The notes: generated by a model not told the origin, from the letters alone. Positions 31,401 through 40,442 are shown, counted from the first letter of the stretch. The stretch is DNA of 64,000 nt from Staphylococcus ratti (GCF_020883535.1 NZ_CP086654.1:1240001-1304000), one strand, 5' to 3'. Made by a program: numbers and translations.

Positions 31401-31943
31401 AAAGAAAAGCAGATCGCTTCCAAATTATTTTTAGATCAAATTCATCAAAAGCTATATTTGGAACAAACGCTAATGGTAGAACGACTCAAAAAATTCTATT
31501 CTGCACAATTGAATCATCAATTAGCTCCAACTTTAAAAGCACTACAAGAACTTCATGTACTCGTACAAGCAAATGAACCCGTTCAACTCGAACAATTAGA
31601 AACTGCATTTTTAAAAATTGATTTGGAAACATTTGTTCAAAATTTACCAAAACAATTAACTAAAAAAAGAATGATTCAAGCTAATGCACAAAAAGATATC
31701 CAAGAAACCGTTAAACAGCAAACGCTCATACAACTTCAAAAGCCGCTAGAATCACTCAAAGCTGCATTATTGAAGCTAAATGAAACATTGAATCAACAAG
31801 GTGCAGACAAACTCGAACACCTTGAACACGAAGCTCAAAAAGAAATCAAAGAAGCACTTTCATATACAGTAGATAACACATTAATTAAACAATTAAAAAC
31901 TGTGCTTCCAAATTTAAAAACGACATTAGAAATTGAGGATTAA
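28491..31943 (+). CDS. dynA: two-headed bacterial dynamin-like protein
   Basis: The 1150-residue protein is an internal fusion of two dynamin-like units. Each has a GTPase P-loop: GHFSAGKST at residues 47-55 and GTFSAGKSS at 597-605. The first also has switch-type PTTSNTALVTV, DTPGV and NQID; the second has PTTAATTEI, DSLGL and NATD. Long helical regions follow each head. This matches B. subtilis DynA, which tethers and fuses membranes after stress or phage attack. It lies upstream of ypcP with one base between, so the two are probably co-expressed. Start ATG follows AAGGGGA. Confidence 0.92.
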   Translation: MHNEAQLDILYKLKKEVEKSNRTSFVHTINQIIKKVYLEHYTMTFVGHFSAGKSTVINRLIGQDILPSSPVPTTSNTALVTVANESGITANIEGQKYTHLDSYDEVKQMNRENYHVESIDIRFKSENYHNGFTFQDTPGVDSNVQSHSTSTESFLYTSNMVFYTVDYNHVQSALNFQFMKRLNRAHIPVVFVINQIDKHQDSEISFETFKTRVEDSINEWDIDLVQTFYVTKFEHKENQFDELKAFIHAQDEQREPIETYVSRMTQFITQNQSDYLEQEMQDILTRLNLEAQSFDDAYQTHLENQSVNEETKLLNNPTALHETLLDNRKNIIKNAYIMTHDTREHIRHYLESMTKDFKVGGWFNKSKKIEEARASRLDALMQVLQTKVTQEIAKPMQEDMTYLTRFIHDSSLNTRIINQNFEIPSHLVTELYQEQINISNQYVLTFSENLMKQIRQFVLKSSDQLDQDIVESVEVPKQETTETDTNDVYKQYIALRELKHSLDTENYRHYYIHIDDSLDKLIDRTPIKYEPQQSENGMNKIKSQANNASETSASKTKKIEAALEAIHDIPMFQSTKENIQQTLNRMYDQLIKIGVFGTFSAGKSSLINALLGDHYLVSSPNPTTAATTEISYGDTNSITFKTKETLLSEINHVTEIVGYEYETIQAFLNADKSDLKARIDKNRLAFINAVEENYAMYDRLTAQHYTMEIKQDEIRKWSAEDKFATFVKTVHLQLPLDWLKDKIIIDSLGLHSNNQRHTNETEKILTTSDLILYVSYFNHAFTDNDKAFIQHMKDMNQLMENQAFKMVVNATDLAETEEDHQAVLDYVNSALNEVGMSPEIFGVSSRNALKEGDRGIDTLKSSIQYFADIESKSVLASSMQHQLEHIYHALKTMIHDFEQNTSQLNHQKQQLKSIASPQVFENKILKTTAQKTENEIQDQIYHLNERLNIQLLDDVKSVFNGQMTNTDDFKKEKQIASKLFLDQIHQKLYLEQTLMVERLKKFYSAQLNHQLAPTLKALQELHVLVQANEPVQLEQLETAFLKIDLETFVQNLPKQLTKKRMIQANAQKDIQETVKQQTLIQLQKPLESLKAALLKLNETLNQQGADKLEHLEHEAQKEIKEALSYTVDNTLIKQLKTVLPNLKTTLEIED

Positions 31944-31944
31944 T

Positions 31945-32832
31945 ATGACTAAGAAAATATTGCTTATTGACGGCATGGCACTTTTGTTCAGGCATTTTTA
32001 TGCAACAAGTGTCCACAAACAATTTATGCGCAATTCAAATGGTATCCCTACAAACGGAACACAAGGCTTTGTACGCCATATATTTACCGCTATCAAAAAC
32101 GCACAACCAACACACGTAGCAGTGTGTTGGGATATGGGGAAAGCTACATTTCGCAATGACATTTTTGATGGCTATAAGCAAAATCGACCTGAGCCACCTG
32201 AAGAACTCATCCCGCAATTTAATCACGTCAAACAAGTAGCCGAAGCCCTTGGATTTCATAACTTAGGTATTTTAAATTTCGAAGCAGATGACGTGATGGG
32301 GACGATAGCTAAACAATACGAAGCTAATTCTGATACACAAGTCATTATCGTTACAGGAGATAGAGATTTACTTCAATGCGCTACTCATAACGTTGAAATA
32401 TGGTTGATTAAAAAAGGATTTACAGAATATCAAAAATATGATCAAAACGCTTTTACAGAGCACTATCAACTTCATCCTAAACAACTTATTGATATTAAAG
32501 CTTTTATGGGAGACACCGCAGATGGTTATCCAGGGGTCAAAGGAATCGGAGAAAAAACAGCACTTAAATTAATACAACAATACCATTCCGTCGAAGGCGT
32601 ACTTGAAAATATACACGCCTTAACACCAGGTCAACAAAAGAAAATTAATACACATATCGAAGATTTAAAACTTTCAAAACGTTTAGCTCAAATCGAGGAA
32701 CATGTTCCTTTAAATGTACCTGAACTTGAACAACAGATTACTTACGAACACAACATAGATAAAACTTTAGAAGTTTGCCATTTGCATGAGCTATATGTCT
32801 CATACAAATACCTTCGCACCCTCTACCTATAA
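31945..32832 (+). CDS. 5'-3' exonuclease (YpcP type)
   Basis: This 295-residue protein is a stand-alone version of the 5' nuclease domain of DNA polymerase I. Visible motifs are LLIDGMALLFRHFY, NFEADDVMGTIA, IVTGDRDLLQ and MGDTADGYPGVKGIGEKTALKL (helix-three-turn-helix), which carry the acidic metal ligands. It probably removes RNA primers or flaps in parallel to PolA. The ATG at 31945 begins one base after the dynamin stop codon; an upstream in-frame TTG at 31933 is less likely. Confidence 0.92.
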   Translation: MTKKILLIDGMALLFRHFYATSVHKQFMRNSNGIPTNGTQGFVRHIFTAIKNAQPTHVAVCWDMGKATFRNDIFDGYKQNRPEPPEELIPQFNHVKQVAEALGFHNLGILNFEADDVMGTIAKQYEANSDTQVIIVTGDRDLLQCATHNVEIWLIKKGFTEYQKYDQNAFTEHYQLHPKQLIDIKAFMGDTADGYPGVKGIGEKTALKLIQQYHSVEGVLENIHALTPGQQKKINTHIEDLKLSKRLAQIEEHVPLNVPELEQQITYEHNIDKTLEVCHLHELYVSYKYLRTLYL

Positions 32833-32837
32833 TTAAG

Positions 32838-32881
32838 AAAAAACGCTTAACATGTATAGCTTCTCATGTTAAGCGTTTTTT
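32838..32881. terminator. bidirectional terminator ypcP / RNase H-like gene
   Basis: A 17-bp perfect stem beginning AAAAAACGCTTAACATG (32838-32854 with 32865-32881) has A and T runs on both ends. Its right arm overlaps the last codons and stop of the minus-strand RNase H-like gene. Confidence 0.88.
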
Positions 32882-33280
32882 AGATTTTGGCTTCGTATAA
32901 CGATACAATTGCGTCTGTGCAAGCATATTCGCTTCTTTATTTTGTTCTCTTGGAATCCATTTCACGAAACAAAGTTGAAAATGTGCGGTAGCATGAAGAT
33001 AATCTTCTAAATAATGTTTATACTTACGATTTTTTACAAACTCGCAGTTTACAGCATCCTCTATCAGCTTTGAATCGGTATGAATTAAAGCATTTTCAAT
33101 ATTAAGCTGTTTTGCTTCTTTCAACGCAACTAATAATGCTTCCCATTCTGCTTCATGGTTTTCCATTTCACCTAAAACATTAGAAAAAGTATATCTTTTA
33201 TTTTCTTCAACAATTACAACACCGTAAGTGCTTAAACCAGGATTACCTTGTGATGCTGCATCAAAATATATTTTCGCCAT
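32864..33280 (-). CDS. RNase HI-like protein (YpdQ type)
   Basis: The 138-residue protein has the RNase H fold signature DAASQGNPG with D7, E45 in NHEAEWEAL, and D69 in HTDSKL. At the fourth catalytic position, in PREQNKEANMLA, it has N118 where active RNase HI enzymes have aspartate. It may be a weakly active or inactive RNase H, or may have altered metal use. ATG at 33280 follows GAGG; an upstream GTG at 33289 is less likely. Its stop codon lies inside the convergent terminator shared with ypcP. Confidence 0.85.
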   Translation of the reverse strand: MAKIYFDAASQGNPGLSTYGVVIVEENKRYTFSNVLGEMENHEAEWEALLVALKEAKQLNIENALIHTDSKLIEDAVNCEFVKNRKYKHYLEDYLHATAHFQLCFVKWIPREQNKEANMLAQTQLYRYTKPKSKKRLT

Positions 33281-33317
33281 TCCACACACCTCTTCCTTAT
33301 TTTAACACGTTTACATT

Positions 33318-33358
33318 CTAAAAAAGGAATTAGGGCAATGATGCTCCTAACTCCTTTT
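33318..33358 (-). terminator. terminator of the queuosine-precursor transporter gene
   Basis: On the minus strand AAAAGGAGTTAGG pairs with CCTAATTCCTTTT (one G-T pair), followed by a T run. It lies just after the stop of the transporter gene and before the RNase H-like gene. Confidence 0.78.
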
Positions 33359-33381
33359 ACTTTTAAAACGAAGCTATATAA

Positions 33382-34086
33382 TTAGTCTTGAACAGAATCT
33401 CGAATTTTACCTTTACGGTATAAACTTTTAGCCCAATAACCAAACGGTACATTAAAAATCGTCGTCATTAATTTTAGGACATATGTTGTAACAAAAATTT
33501 CAAATACGACGTCATTTGGAAGAGGACCACCCAAAAATGCGAAAACAACAAAAATTCCGGTATCAATGATTGAGCTTAACATTGTACTTCCATATGCGCG
33601 TATAAAAAATGTTCTATCTGAACTAAACATGCGCTTGATGCAATTAAAGATCATAACATCCACATATTGTCCGATGAGATAAGCAACGACAGATGCAAAT
33701 GCGATTCTAGGTACTAAATCGAAAATCGCACTTAAGGCTTCTTGAGAAACATCAGCACGACTCGGATAAAAAGCCAGTGAAATTTGCATCAAAATAATCA
33801 TGATTAAAGCAGAAGAGAAGCCCATCCAAACTGCTCTTTTAGCAACTTTACGCCCGTAAATATCGTTTAAAATGTCTGTCGCTAAATAAATAGATGCAAA
33901 CATCACATTACCTAATGTTGCAGAAATAGTAAATATGTCTACCGTTTTGAGGACCTGAATATTAGCAATAATTGTACCCATTGCAACCCAAATCATTAAA
34001 CCTTGTTGTCCAAATAAACGAAACATCACAATCATAAGTAAAAATGTAGCTAAAAAGGCTATTAGACCTAACCATTCATTAAACAT
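33382..34086 (-). CDS. queuosine precursor transporter (YhhQ/COG1738 family)
   Basis: The 234-residue membrane protein has six or so hydrophobic segments and the family patterns FASIYLATDILNDIYGRKVAKRAVW, DLVPRIAFASVVAYLIGQYVDVMIF and STMLSSIIDTGIFVVFAFLG, typical of VUT/YhhQ transporters that import queuine-type precursors such as preQ0 or preQ1. The call is supported by a preQ1-I-like riboswitch directly upstream on the same strand. AGGAGG lies 8 bases before ATG and forms part of the switch. No queuosine biosynthesis gene is present in the window. Confidence 0.9.
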   Translation of the reverse strand: MFNEWLGLIAFLATFLLMIVMFRLFGQQGLMIWVAMGTIIANIQVLKTVDIFTISATLGNVMFASIYLATDILNDIYGRKVAKRAVWMGFSSALIMIILMQISLAFYPSRADVSQEALSAIFDLVPRIAFASVVAYLIGQYVDVMIFNCIKRMFSSDRTFFIRAYGSTMLSSIIDTGIFVVFAFLGGPLPNDVVFEIFVTTYVLKLMTTIFNVPFGYWAKSLYRKGKIRDSVQD

Positions 34087-34094
34087 TTTATTTA

Positions 34095-34138
34095 CCTCCT
34101 AAATTTTGATAATGCGGGTGTTTAGAAACCGCTTCTCT
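34095..34138 (-). promoter_or_regulatory. preQ1 class I riboswitch (candidate)
   Basis: Read on the minus strand, stem P1 is GCGG paired with CCGC. The loop is TTTCTAAACA, followed by CC of the conserved ACACCC. An A-rich segment (ATTATCAAAA) then leads to TTTAGGAGG. CTAAA in the loop can pair with TTTAG, forming the H-type pseudoknot of preQ1-I aptamers, and TTTAG runs into the AGGAGG Shine-Dalgarno. Ligand binding would therefore hide the ribosome-binding site of the transporter gene. The known consensus GGTTCTAGCTACACCC ... AAAACTAAGG fits closely. Confidence 0.82.
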
Positions 34139-34456
34139 ATTTTTTATTAAAAGGGTAGGATAATGCGTCAAAAATCATTAATACGATCTCGTAGTGTGAT
34201 TTCAAGAAAACTTTATAATACTTTCTATTTCACACAAATTTTAAACGCTTTTGTTCCTAACACATCGTTCACTTTTATCAACTCATATATAATAAGAGAA
34301 ATAAGGCAAAAATTCAATAGGTCGTCTTATTATAATCGTGTCGTCGTCAGAATAAAAATCTTTCTCAATCTCAGAATTTATTACTTCATAGAAATATGAA
34401 TACATGTTAGGATTATGATTATTGTATTGTGCTATATTCTTAAAGGAGCGATACGT
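34139..34456. other. intergenic region between riboswitch and zinc-finger gene
   Basis: This AT-rich stretch must carry the minus-strand promoter for the riboswitch transcript; TTGACG at about 34169-34174 on the minus strand is a good -35 candidate, but the matching -10 is weak. I see no gene in it. Short open frames here have no ribosome-binding site and no recognisable content. Confidence 0.4.
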
Positions 34457-34642
34457 GTGTTCACAGAATCTAAAAAACGCGCGATTTCCAAAATTGACAA
34501 TTTGATGAACCAATATTGCGAGCATTGTTTAATTAAGACGCATATTCGAAAGTCGCAAAATAAAACACAAGCGCATCATTTTTGTATTAATGAATGCTCT
34601 ATTGGAAAACAAATACAACAATTGGGAAATGAACTACAATAG
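34457..34642 (+). CDS. small zinc-finger protein (C2HCIx2C type)
   Basis: This 61-residue protein has CEHC (C-x2-C) in the middle and HHFCINEC near the end, which is the H-x-x-C-I-x2-C pattern of the zf-C2HCIx2C family of Bacillales. It is charged and soluble and may bind nucleic acid or partner proteins. The start is a GTG at 34457, 8 bases after AAAGGAGC; the frame is open further upstream to 34415, but without a ribosome-binding site. The cvfC ribosome-binding site lies at its stop codon, so the two are probably co-expressed. Function unknown. Confidence 0.8.
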   Translation: MFTESKKRAISKIDNLMNQYCEHCLIKTHIRKSQNKTQAHHFCINECSIGKQIQQLGNELQ

Positions 34643-34652
34643 GAGGCCTATG

Positions 34653-35774
34653 ATGGAAATTGTAAAAGTTGAACCTACACCTAGTCCTAATACTATGAAG
34701 ATTATTTTATCTCACAAAAGAGAGGATAATCGCTCAAATACGTATACAGAAGCCAAAGCAGGGCAGCCTAAATTTATTAATAAAATATTAAAAATTCACG
34801 ACGTTAAATCTATATTTTACGTACTCGATTTTATCGCTATCGACAAAATGCCTAAAGCAAATTGGGAAGAAGTGTTGCCCAAAGTTACTGCAGCACTTTC
34901 AACACATGGAGAAGCTATCGAAGAAACAAGTACATCCCAACCTGACATCCATTTTGGTGAAATTAAAGTCGAAATACTCAAATTCAAACAAATTCCTTAT
35001 CAAATCAAAGTGACTTCCGGAAACCAAGAATTACGTCAACAGTTGTCCGATATTTTTATCGATGCCATTTCAGCCGCTCAAAAACCAGATGATAACGTCA
35101 TTTTTATGCGTAAATGGGAAACTTTAGGCATTAGATATGGCGAGATGGATGAAGTGATGGCACATGTCGAAACAGAAATCAACGCTTTATATCCTAAAAC
35201 AGTACTAACCGACCTTATCCATAAAGCACAAACGTCAGAAACACACATACCACAAAAAGTATATCAACATGTTACACTAGAAACTTATCAGCAAACTGAT
35301 GATTGGACCGAACGGTTAAGTATGTTAAAATCATTTCCGACTCCAAAACAATCGGACTATCCATTATTAAAAGCGGCGCTTCAAGAAGAGAAAGTCCCTT
35401 TAAGAAGAGAAGCCATTGTATTACTTAGTATGATTGAAAGCCGTGCCACTTTGCCTTACTTGTACGAAGGACTTCGCGACAAAAGTCCCGCTGTTAGACG
35501 AACAGCAGGAGATAGCTTAAGTGATTTAGGTTTTAAAGAGGCGTTACCTGAAATGGAAAAAGCACTTTCTGACCCGCAGAAAATTGTACGTTGGCGCGCT
35601 GCGATGTTTCTGTTTGATGAAGGCGGCCCAGAGCAGCTCGCTACTTTAAAAGCACATCAAAATGATGAAGCTTATGAAGTTAAGCTTCAAATTGAAATGG
35701 CGATTGCACGAATTGAAAATGGAGAAGAAGCACTTGGGTCCGTTTGGAAACAAATTGCAAATCGAAATAAATAG
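34653..35774 (+). CDS. cvfC: conserved virulence factor C, Nfu-N plus HEAT-repeat protein
   Basis: The 373-residue protein starts with [17 protein letters not shown], the N-terminal Nfu/NifU-scaffold domain (residues about 1-85). The C-terminal half has HEAT-like repeats such as [28 protein letters not shown] and [28 protein letters not shown]. This two-part layout and the size match S. aureus CvfC, needed for full virulence in animal models. It lacks the CxxC cluster motif of true Nfu proteins, so it is not an obvious Fe-S carrier. AGGAGG favours ATG 34653 (or 34650). It is followed by brxB. Confidence 0.88.
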   Translation: MEIVKVEPTPSPNTMKIILSHKREDNRSNTYTEAKAGQPKFINKILKIHDVKSIFYVLDFIAIDKMPKANWEEVLPKVTAALSTHGEAIEETSTSQPDIHFGEIKVEILKFKQIPYQIKVTSGNQELRQQLSDIFIDAISAAQKPDDNVIFMRKWETLGIRYGEMDEVMAHVETEINALYPKTVLTDLIHKAQTSETHIPQKVYQHVTLETYQQTDDWTERLSMLKSFPTPKQSDYPLLKAALQEEKVPLRREAIVLLSMIESRATLPYLYEGLRDKSPAVRRTAGDSLSDLGFKEALPEMEKALSDPQKIVRWRAAMFLFDEGGPEQLATLKAHQNDEAYEVKLQIEMAIARIENGEEALGSVWKQIANRNK

Positions 35775-35786
35775 GAGATGTTAATA

Positions 35787-36224
35787 ATGAATGCTTATGA
35801 TGCTTATATGAAAGAACTTGCAGCGCAAATGCGCGGGGAATTAACTGAAAATGGCTTTACAAGTCTTGAATCTGACACAGATGTTGAAAACCATATGAAA
35901 CATATCGATGCAAATGACACAACTTTTGTTGTCATCAATTCCACTTGTGGGTGTGCTGCAGGATTAGCACGTCCAGCTGCAGTCGCAGTAGCTGAACAAA
36001 ACGAAAAAAAACCGACACATAAAGTCACTGTTTTTGCAGGACAAGATAAAGAAGCTACAGCAAAAATGCGTGAGTACATTCAACAAGCCCCTTCAAGTCC
36101 ATCTTATGCTTTATTTAAAGGGGACCAATTAGTTCATTTTATACCTCGAGAACATATTGAAGGTCGCGACATTAATGATATTGCAATGGACATTAAAGAT
36201 GCCTTTGATACACATTGCGAGTAA
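35787..36224 (+). CDS. bacilliredoxin, BrxA/BrxB (YphP) family
   Basis: The 145-residue thioredoxin-fold protein carries the CGC active-site motif in [14 protein letters not shown] at residues 54-56, as in YphP/BrxA/BrxB. These proteins remove bacillithiol from S-bacillithiolated proteins, so the gene works with bshA in this window. An in-frame TTG at 35778 lies upstream, but AGGAGATG points to ATG 35787. It follows cvfC after 12 bases, and a terminator closes the unit. Whether it is BrxA or BrxB cannot be decided here. Confidence 0.9.
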   Translation: MNAYDAYMKELAAQMRGELTENGFTSLESDTDVENHMKHIDANDTTFVVINSTCGCAAGLARPAAVAVAEQNEKKPTHKVTVFAGQDKEATAKMREYIQQAPSSPSYALFKGDQLVHFIPREHIEGRDINDIAMDIKDAFDTHCE

Positions 36225-36272
36225 ATATTATTAATTACTAATTCTTAGCACTCAAATAAATATAATCTAAAG

Positions 36273-36323
36273 AAAAAGAGAGGTAGGGTATTCAAAATTC
36301 GAGCCATATCTCTCTTTTTAATT
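36273..36323 (+). terminator. terminator after the bacilliredoxin gene
   Basis: AAAAAGAGAG (36273-36282) pairs with CTCTCTTTTT (36310-36319), with extra partial pairing inside the loop. This ends the zinc finger-cvfC-brx unit before thyA. Confidence 0.8.
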
Positions 36324-36377
36324 TATAATAGGTACCAAATAATTTATTATAGTATATAAGAGAAAGAGGTGACTGTA

Positions 36378-37331
36378 GTGAATCCATTTGATCAAGCATA
36401 CCACGCATTATGTGAAGAAATTTTAGAACTTGGTCAGACAAGAGAAGATAGAACCCAAACTGGAACAATTTCAAAATTTGGCCACCAACTTAGGTTTGAT
36501 TTAAATAAAGGTTTCCCACTACTAACGACTAAAAAGGTTTCGTTTAAATTAATCGCAACTGAACTCATTTGGTTTATTCGTGGAGATACAAACTTGCGCT
36601 ATTTATTACAGTACAACAACAACATTTGGAATGAATGGGCGTTTGAAAAGTATGTCCAATCTAAAGATTACACTGGTCCAGATATGACTAACTTTGGTCA
36701 TCGTACTCTTAAAGATCCTGAGTTTAATGCGCTTTACCAAGAAGAAATGTCAAAATTCAAACAAAACATTTTAAATGATGATGCATTCATGACAAAACAT
36801 GGTAACCTTGGGAACGTATACGGAAAACAGTGGAGAGATTGGGTTGGCCCAGATGGCAAACATTATGATCAACTCGCAAACCTTATCGAAGAGATTAAAA
36901 ACAATCCTCATTCAAGAAGACATATCGTTAGCGCTTGGAATCCTGCAGAAATTGAAACAATGGCATTACCACCTTGTCACACGCTTTTTCAATTTTACGT
37001 CCAAGATAACAAACTAAGTTGCCAACTTTATCAGCGTAGTGCAGATATTTTTCTAGGTGTCCCTTTCAATATCGCGAGCTATAGTTTATTGACACATTTA
37101 ATCGCGAAAGAATGTGGATTAGAAGTTGGAGAATTTATTCATACTTTTGGTGATGCGCACATTTATAGTAATCATGTCGACGCCGTACAAACACAATTGT
37201 CACGTACGAGTTTTGCGCCTCCAACTCTAAAAATTAATTCAGACAAATCGATTTTTGATTTAGAATACGAAGACTTAGAAATTGTTGATTATCAAAGTCA
37301 TCCAATGATTAAAGCGCCTATTGCCGTATAA
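36378..37331 (+). CDS. thyA: thymidylate synthase
   Basis: ThyA makes dTMP from dUMP using methylene-tetrahydrofolate. The protein (317 residues) has the catalytic cysteine in [14 protein letters not shown], the phosphate-binding [17 protein letters not shown] and the N-terminal [19 protein letters not shown] loop. An upstream in-frame GTG at 36369 overlaps the AGAGGTG ribosome-binding site; the GTG at 36378 (V-N-P-F-D) has proper spacing and is chosen. It is followed by folA, which regenerates the dihydrofolate made here. Confidence 0.96.
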   Translation: MNPFDQAYHALCEEILELGQTREDRTQTGTISKFGHQLRFDLNKGFPLLTTKKVSFKLIATELIWFIRGDTNLRYLLQYNNNIWNEWAFEKYVQSKDYTGPDMTNFGHRTLKDPEFNALYQEEMSKFKQNILNDDAFMTKHGNLGNVYGKQWRDWVGPDGKHYDQLANLIEEIKNNPHSRRHIVSAWNPAEIETMALPPCHTLFQFYVQDNKLSCQLYQRSADIFLGVPFNIASYSLLTHLIAKECGLEVGEFIHTFGDAHIYSNHVDAVQTQLSRTSFAPPTLKINSDKSIFDLEYEDLEIVDYQSHPMIKAPIAV

Positions 37332-37368
37332 TAAATAGGCTCATCGCATAATATTTAAAAATCTATAA

Positions 37369-37875
<507 letters not shown>

Positions 37876-37895
37876 TCACCACGGAGGTTTTATAA

Positions 37896-38741
37896 ATGCA
37901 ACGTATTATAGTAACAGATTCCACATCAGATTTAGACCCGAAATATTTAGAGACCCATAATGTACATGTTGTTCCTTTAAGCGTTACCATTAATGGTAAA
38001 TCTTACGTCGACCAAGAAGAGATATCTTCAGAAGCTTACGTTAATTATTTAGAGGATGACAACAACGATTTAAAAACCAGTCAACCTCCTCTAGGACGTT
38101 TTGTTGAGACGTATGAGGCATTAACAAAAGATGGCGCTGAAGTCATAAGTATCCACCTATCTTCAGGACTTAGTGGTACGTATCAAACAGCTGTTCAAGC
38201 TAGTGAAATGGTCGATGGCAAAGTTACTGTAATTGATTCGAAATCTATTACGTTTGGCTTAGGCTACCAAATTCAGCATATTATCCAATGGATTGATGAA
38301 GGTCTACCAACTGAAACGATTGTTGATAAAGTACACCATTTACAAAAGAATATCCAACTCTACGTTGTTATCGGTAAACTAGATCGCCTCATCAAAGGTG
38401 GGCGTATCAGTAAAGCAAAAGGAATGCTTGGTAACTTAATGAAAATTAAACCAGTAGGCGTTTTAATTGAAGGGAATTTGGAAATCATTCATAGTTCAAG
38501 AACGCAAGGTGCATGTGCAAAATATTTAGCCAAAGATTTAACCGCATTTTTAGGAGACAGTAAAATTAAATCTGCAGCTATCGTTCATGCAAATGCGACT
38601 GACTTTTTAGAGAAAGTCAAAGATAAAATCGGAGAAACATTCAACTTTTCAAATTTCGATACTAATTATACGACGCCTATCATTTCAACACATACTGGTC
38701 CAGGAGCTATAGGTGTCGTTGTCTTAAAAGAACAAAATTAA
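37896..38741 (+). CDS. DegV family fatty-acid-binding protein
   Basis: The 281-residue soluble protein has the DegV signatures VTDSTSDLDP, the SGLSGTYQTA loop with the serine that holds the carboxylate of a bound fatty acid, and RLIKGGRISKAKGMLGNLMKIKP. Members such as FakB deliver fatty acids to the kinase FakA. Whether this copy is a FakB or another DegV paralogue is not clear from sequence reading; in staphylococci the degV next to dfr-msrA is commonly annotated only as DegV family. CGGAGG precedes the ATG. Confidence 0.9.
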   Translation: MQRIIVTDSTSDLDPKYLETHNVHVVPLSVTINGKSYVDQEEISSEAYVNYLEDDNNDLKTSQPPLGRFVETYEALTKDGAEVISIHLSSGLSGTYQTAVQASEMVDGKVTVIDSKSITFGLGYQIQHIIQWIDEGLPTETIVDKVHHLQKNIQLYVVIGKLDRLIKGGRISKAKGMLGNLMKIKPVGVLIEGNLEIIHSSRTQGACAKYLAKDLTAFLGDSKIKSAAIVHANATDFLEKVKDKIGETFNFSNFDTNYTTPIISTHTGPGAIGVVVLKEQN

Positions 38742-38758
38742 CATTCAGGAGTGATACC

Positions 38759-39286
38759 ATGGCATTAGCCACATTTGCCGGTGGATGTTTTTGGTGTTTA
38801 GTAAAACCTTTTGACACTTATGAAGGTGTCCTTTCTGTTACCGCTGGATATAGCGGTGGACACCGTGAACATCCTACTTACGAAGAAGTATGTTCTGATA
38901 CAACGGGTCATGTTGAAGCGGTACAAATTGAATATGACCCAGAACGTATCAGTTATGAAAAAATGTTAGACATTTATTTTAAAACATTCGATCCGACTGA
39001 TAATGGTGGGCAATTCTTTGATAGAGGCGAACATTATCGTCCCGTCATTTTTTTCCATAATGATGAGCAAAAGACACAAGCAATTGCAAAAATAAAAGCT
39101 TTGAATGAAGCACATATTTTCGATAAACCTGTGATTACACCTGTAGAACCATACAAAAACTTTTATCCAGCTGAAGCTTATCATCAAGATTACTATCGTA
39201 AAAATCCTGTACATTATGCACAATATCAGCTTGGATCAGGTCGTAAAGCTTTCATAGATCGACATTGGAGAGATCAAAATGATTAA
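38759..39286 (+). CDS. msrA: peptide-methionine (S)-S-oxide reductase
   Basis: MsrA repairs the S epimer of methionine sulfoxide in proteins. The 175-residue protein has the catalytic GCFWC motif at residues 9-13 (catalytic C10) and the conserved [21 protein letters not shown]. The context [10 protein letters not shown] near the C-terminus is typical. It overlaps msrB by 8 bases, giving a coupled MsrA/MsrB pair for both epimers. Confidence 0.95.
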   Translation: MALATFAGGCFWCLVKPFDTYEGVLSVTAGYSGGHREHPTYEEVCSDTTGHVEAVQIEYDPERISYEKMLDIYFKTFDPTDNGGQFFDRGEHYRPVIFFHNDEQKTQAIAKIKALNEAHIFDKPVITPVEPYKNFYPAEAYHQDYYRKNPVHYAQYQLGSGRKAFIDRHWRDQND

Positions 39287-39707
39287 AAAAGATAAAAAGG
39301 ACTTAACAGACTTAGAGTACTTAGTCACACAACAAGATGGCACTGAGCCGCCATTTGAAAATGAATATTGGAACCATTATGAAAAAGGAATTTATGTAGA
39401 CAAAATTTCTGGGAAGCCGCTATTTACTTCTAATGACAAGTTTGAATCGAATTGTGGTTGGCCTAGCTTTTCTAAAGCCATTAATGACGAAGAAATCATT
39501 GAGCTTGTAGACAAATCGTTTGGGATGGTTCGTACCGAAGTGCGCGCTGAAGACAGCAACAGTCATCTCGGACATGTTTTCAATGATGGTCCACGTCAAC
39601 TTGGCGGTTTACGATACTGCATTAACTCAGCTGCAATTCAATTTATCCCATATGAAAAACTCGAATCACTTGGGTATGGCGACTTAATAAAGCATTTCGA
39701 ACAATAA
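39279..39707 (+). CDS. msrB: peptide-methionine (R)-S-oxide reductase
   Basis: MsrB reduces the R epimer of methionine sulfoxide. The 142-residue protein shows SNCGWPSFS, the catalytic [11 protein letters not shown], and the [10 protein letters not shown] loop. The first CxxC zinc-binding pairs of some MsrB proteins are absent, as in other Gram-positive zinc-free types. It overlaps msrA and is followed by the crr-type gene with a 13-base gap. Confidence 0.95.
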   Translation: MIKKDKKDLTDLEYLVTQQDGTEPPFENEYWNHYEKGIYVDKISGKPLFTSNDKFESNCGWPSFSKAINDEEIIELVDKSFGMVRTEVRAEDSNSHLGHVFNDGPRQLGGLRYCINSAAIQFIPYEKLESLGYGDLIKHFEQ

Positions 39708-39720
39708 AGGAGCGATTGTG

Positions 39721-40221
39721 ATGTTTAAGAAATTATTTAGTAAAGGCAACGAGGCAAGTAAAAATATAGAGGTTTTTTCACCTATCACAGGAGAATACGT
39801 TGAAATTGAAAACATTCCAGATCCCGTATTCGCTCAAAAAATGATGGGTGAGGGCTTTGGCGTTAAACCTACTGAAGGCGTTGTAGTGTCTCCGATTTCT
39901 GGTGTAGTGGATAACGTTTTTCCAACGAAACATGCCATTGGCTTAAAAGCAGATAATGGGCTTGAAGTGTTGGTCCATATTGGATTAGATACTGTTCAAT
40001 TAAATGGAGAAGGCTTTAAAACATTTGTTGAAAGTGGTGATCATGTCAAAGTAGGCGATAAGCTCGTTGAATTCGACATTGATTATATTGATCAAAATGC
40101 AAAATCATCAATTTCTCCAATCATTATTACTAACACCGATCAAACTGAAACGCTTTCTATTAGTGATAGCACTCATGTATCTAAAGGTGAAACTAAAGTG
40201 ATTGACGTCACGGTGAAATAA
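39721..40221 (+). CDS. crr: PTS glucose-type EIIA component (Crr-like)
   Basis: The 166-residue soluble protein is a stand-alone EIIA of the glucose family. The phosphorylated histidine is H86 in [17 protein letters not shown], and the second active-site histidine is H71 in PTKHAIGL. It takes phosphate from HPr and passes it to an EIIB domain; in Gram-positive bacteria these proteins can serve several transporters. An in-frame GTG lies directly upstream (39718), but ATG 39721 has better spacing from AAAGGAG. The last base of the stop codon is the A of the yozE start. Confidence 0.93.
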   Translation: MFKKLFSKGNEASKNIEVFSPITGEYVEIENIPDPVFAQKMMGEGFGVKPTEGVVVSPISGVVDNVFPTKHAIGLKADNGLEVLVHIGLDTVQLNGEGFKTFVESGDHVKVGDKLVEFDIDYIDQNAKSSISPIIITNTDQTETLSISDSTHVSKGETKVIDVTVK

Positions 40222-40442
40222 TGAAGGATGCGTCTTTCTACCACTTCCTCCTCACTGTAAGAGGTCGTCCCAATGAAGAAGGGACTTTTGCAGAAATGGT
40301 CTACCAAGATTTAGACTTTCCTAAACAAGAATCCGACTTTGATACTCTATCTGATTATATTGAAACTGAGGGAAATTACACGTTATCTATGTCTGTCTTT
40401 GATGCATTATTTGAAGAGTACCAAGAATGGCTCCGCTTTTAA
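40221..40442 (+). CDS. UPF0346 family protein YozE
   Basis: The 73-residue acidic protein matches the YozE_SAM_like/UPF0346 family: [31 protein letters not shown] and [10 protein letters not shown]. The fold is SAM-domain-like (sterile alpha motif), but no activity is known. Its start overlaps the crr stop by one base, so both are made together. It is the last gene of the degV-msrA-msrB-crr unit, before the terminator at 40545. Confidence 0.88.
   Translation: MKDASFYHFLLTVRGRPNEEGTFAEMVYQDLDFPKQESDFDTLSDYIETEGNYTLSMSVFDALFEEYQEWLRF

Noticed and set aside
34163-34525. Several overlapping open frames of 60-80 codons on both strands in the gap before the zinc-finger gene
   Set aside because: No ribosome-binding sites, no family resemblance, AT-rich composition; chance frames.
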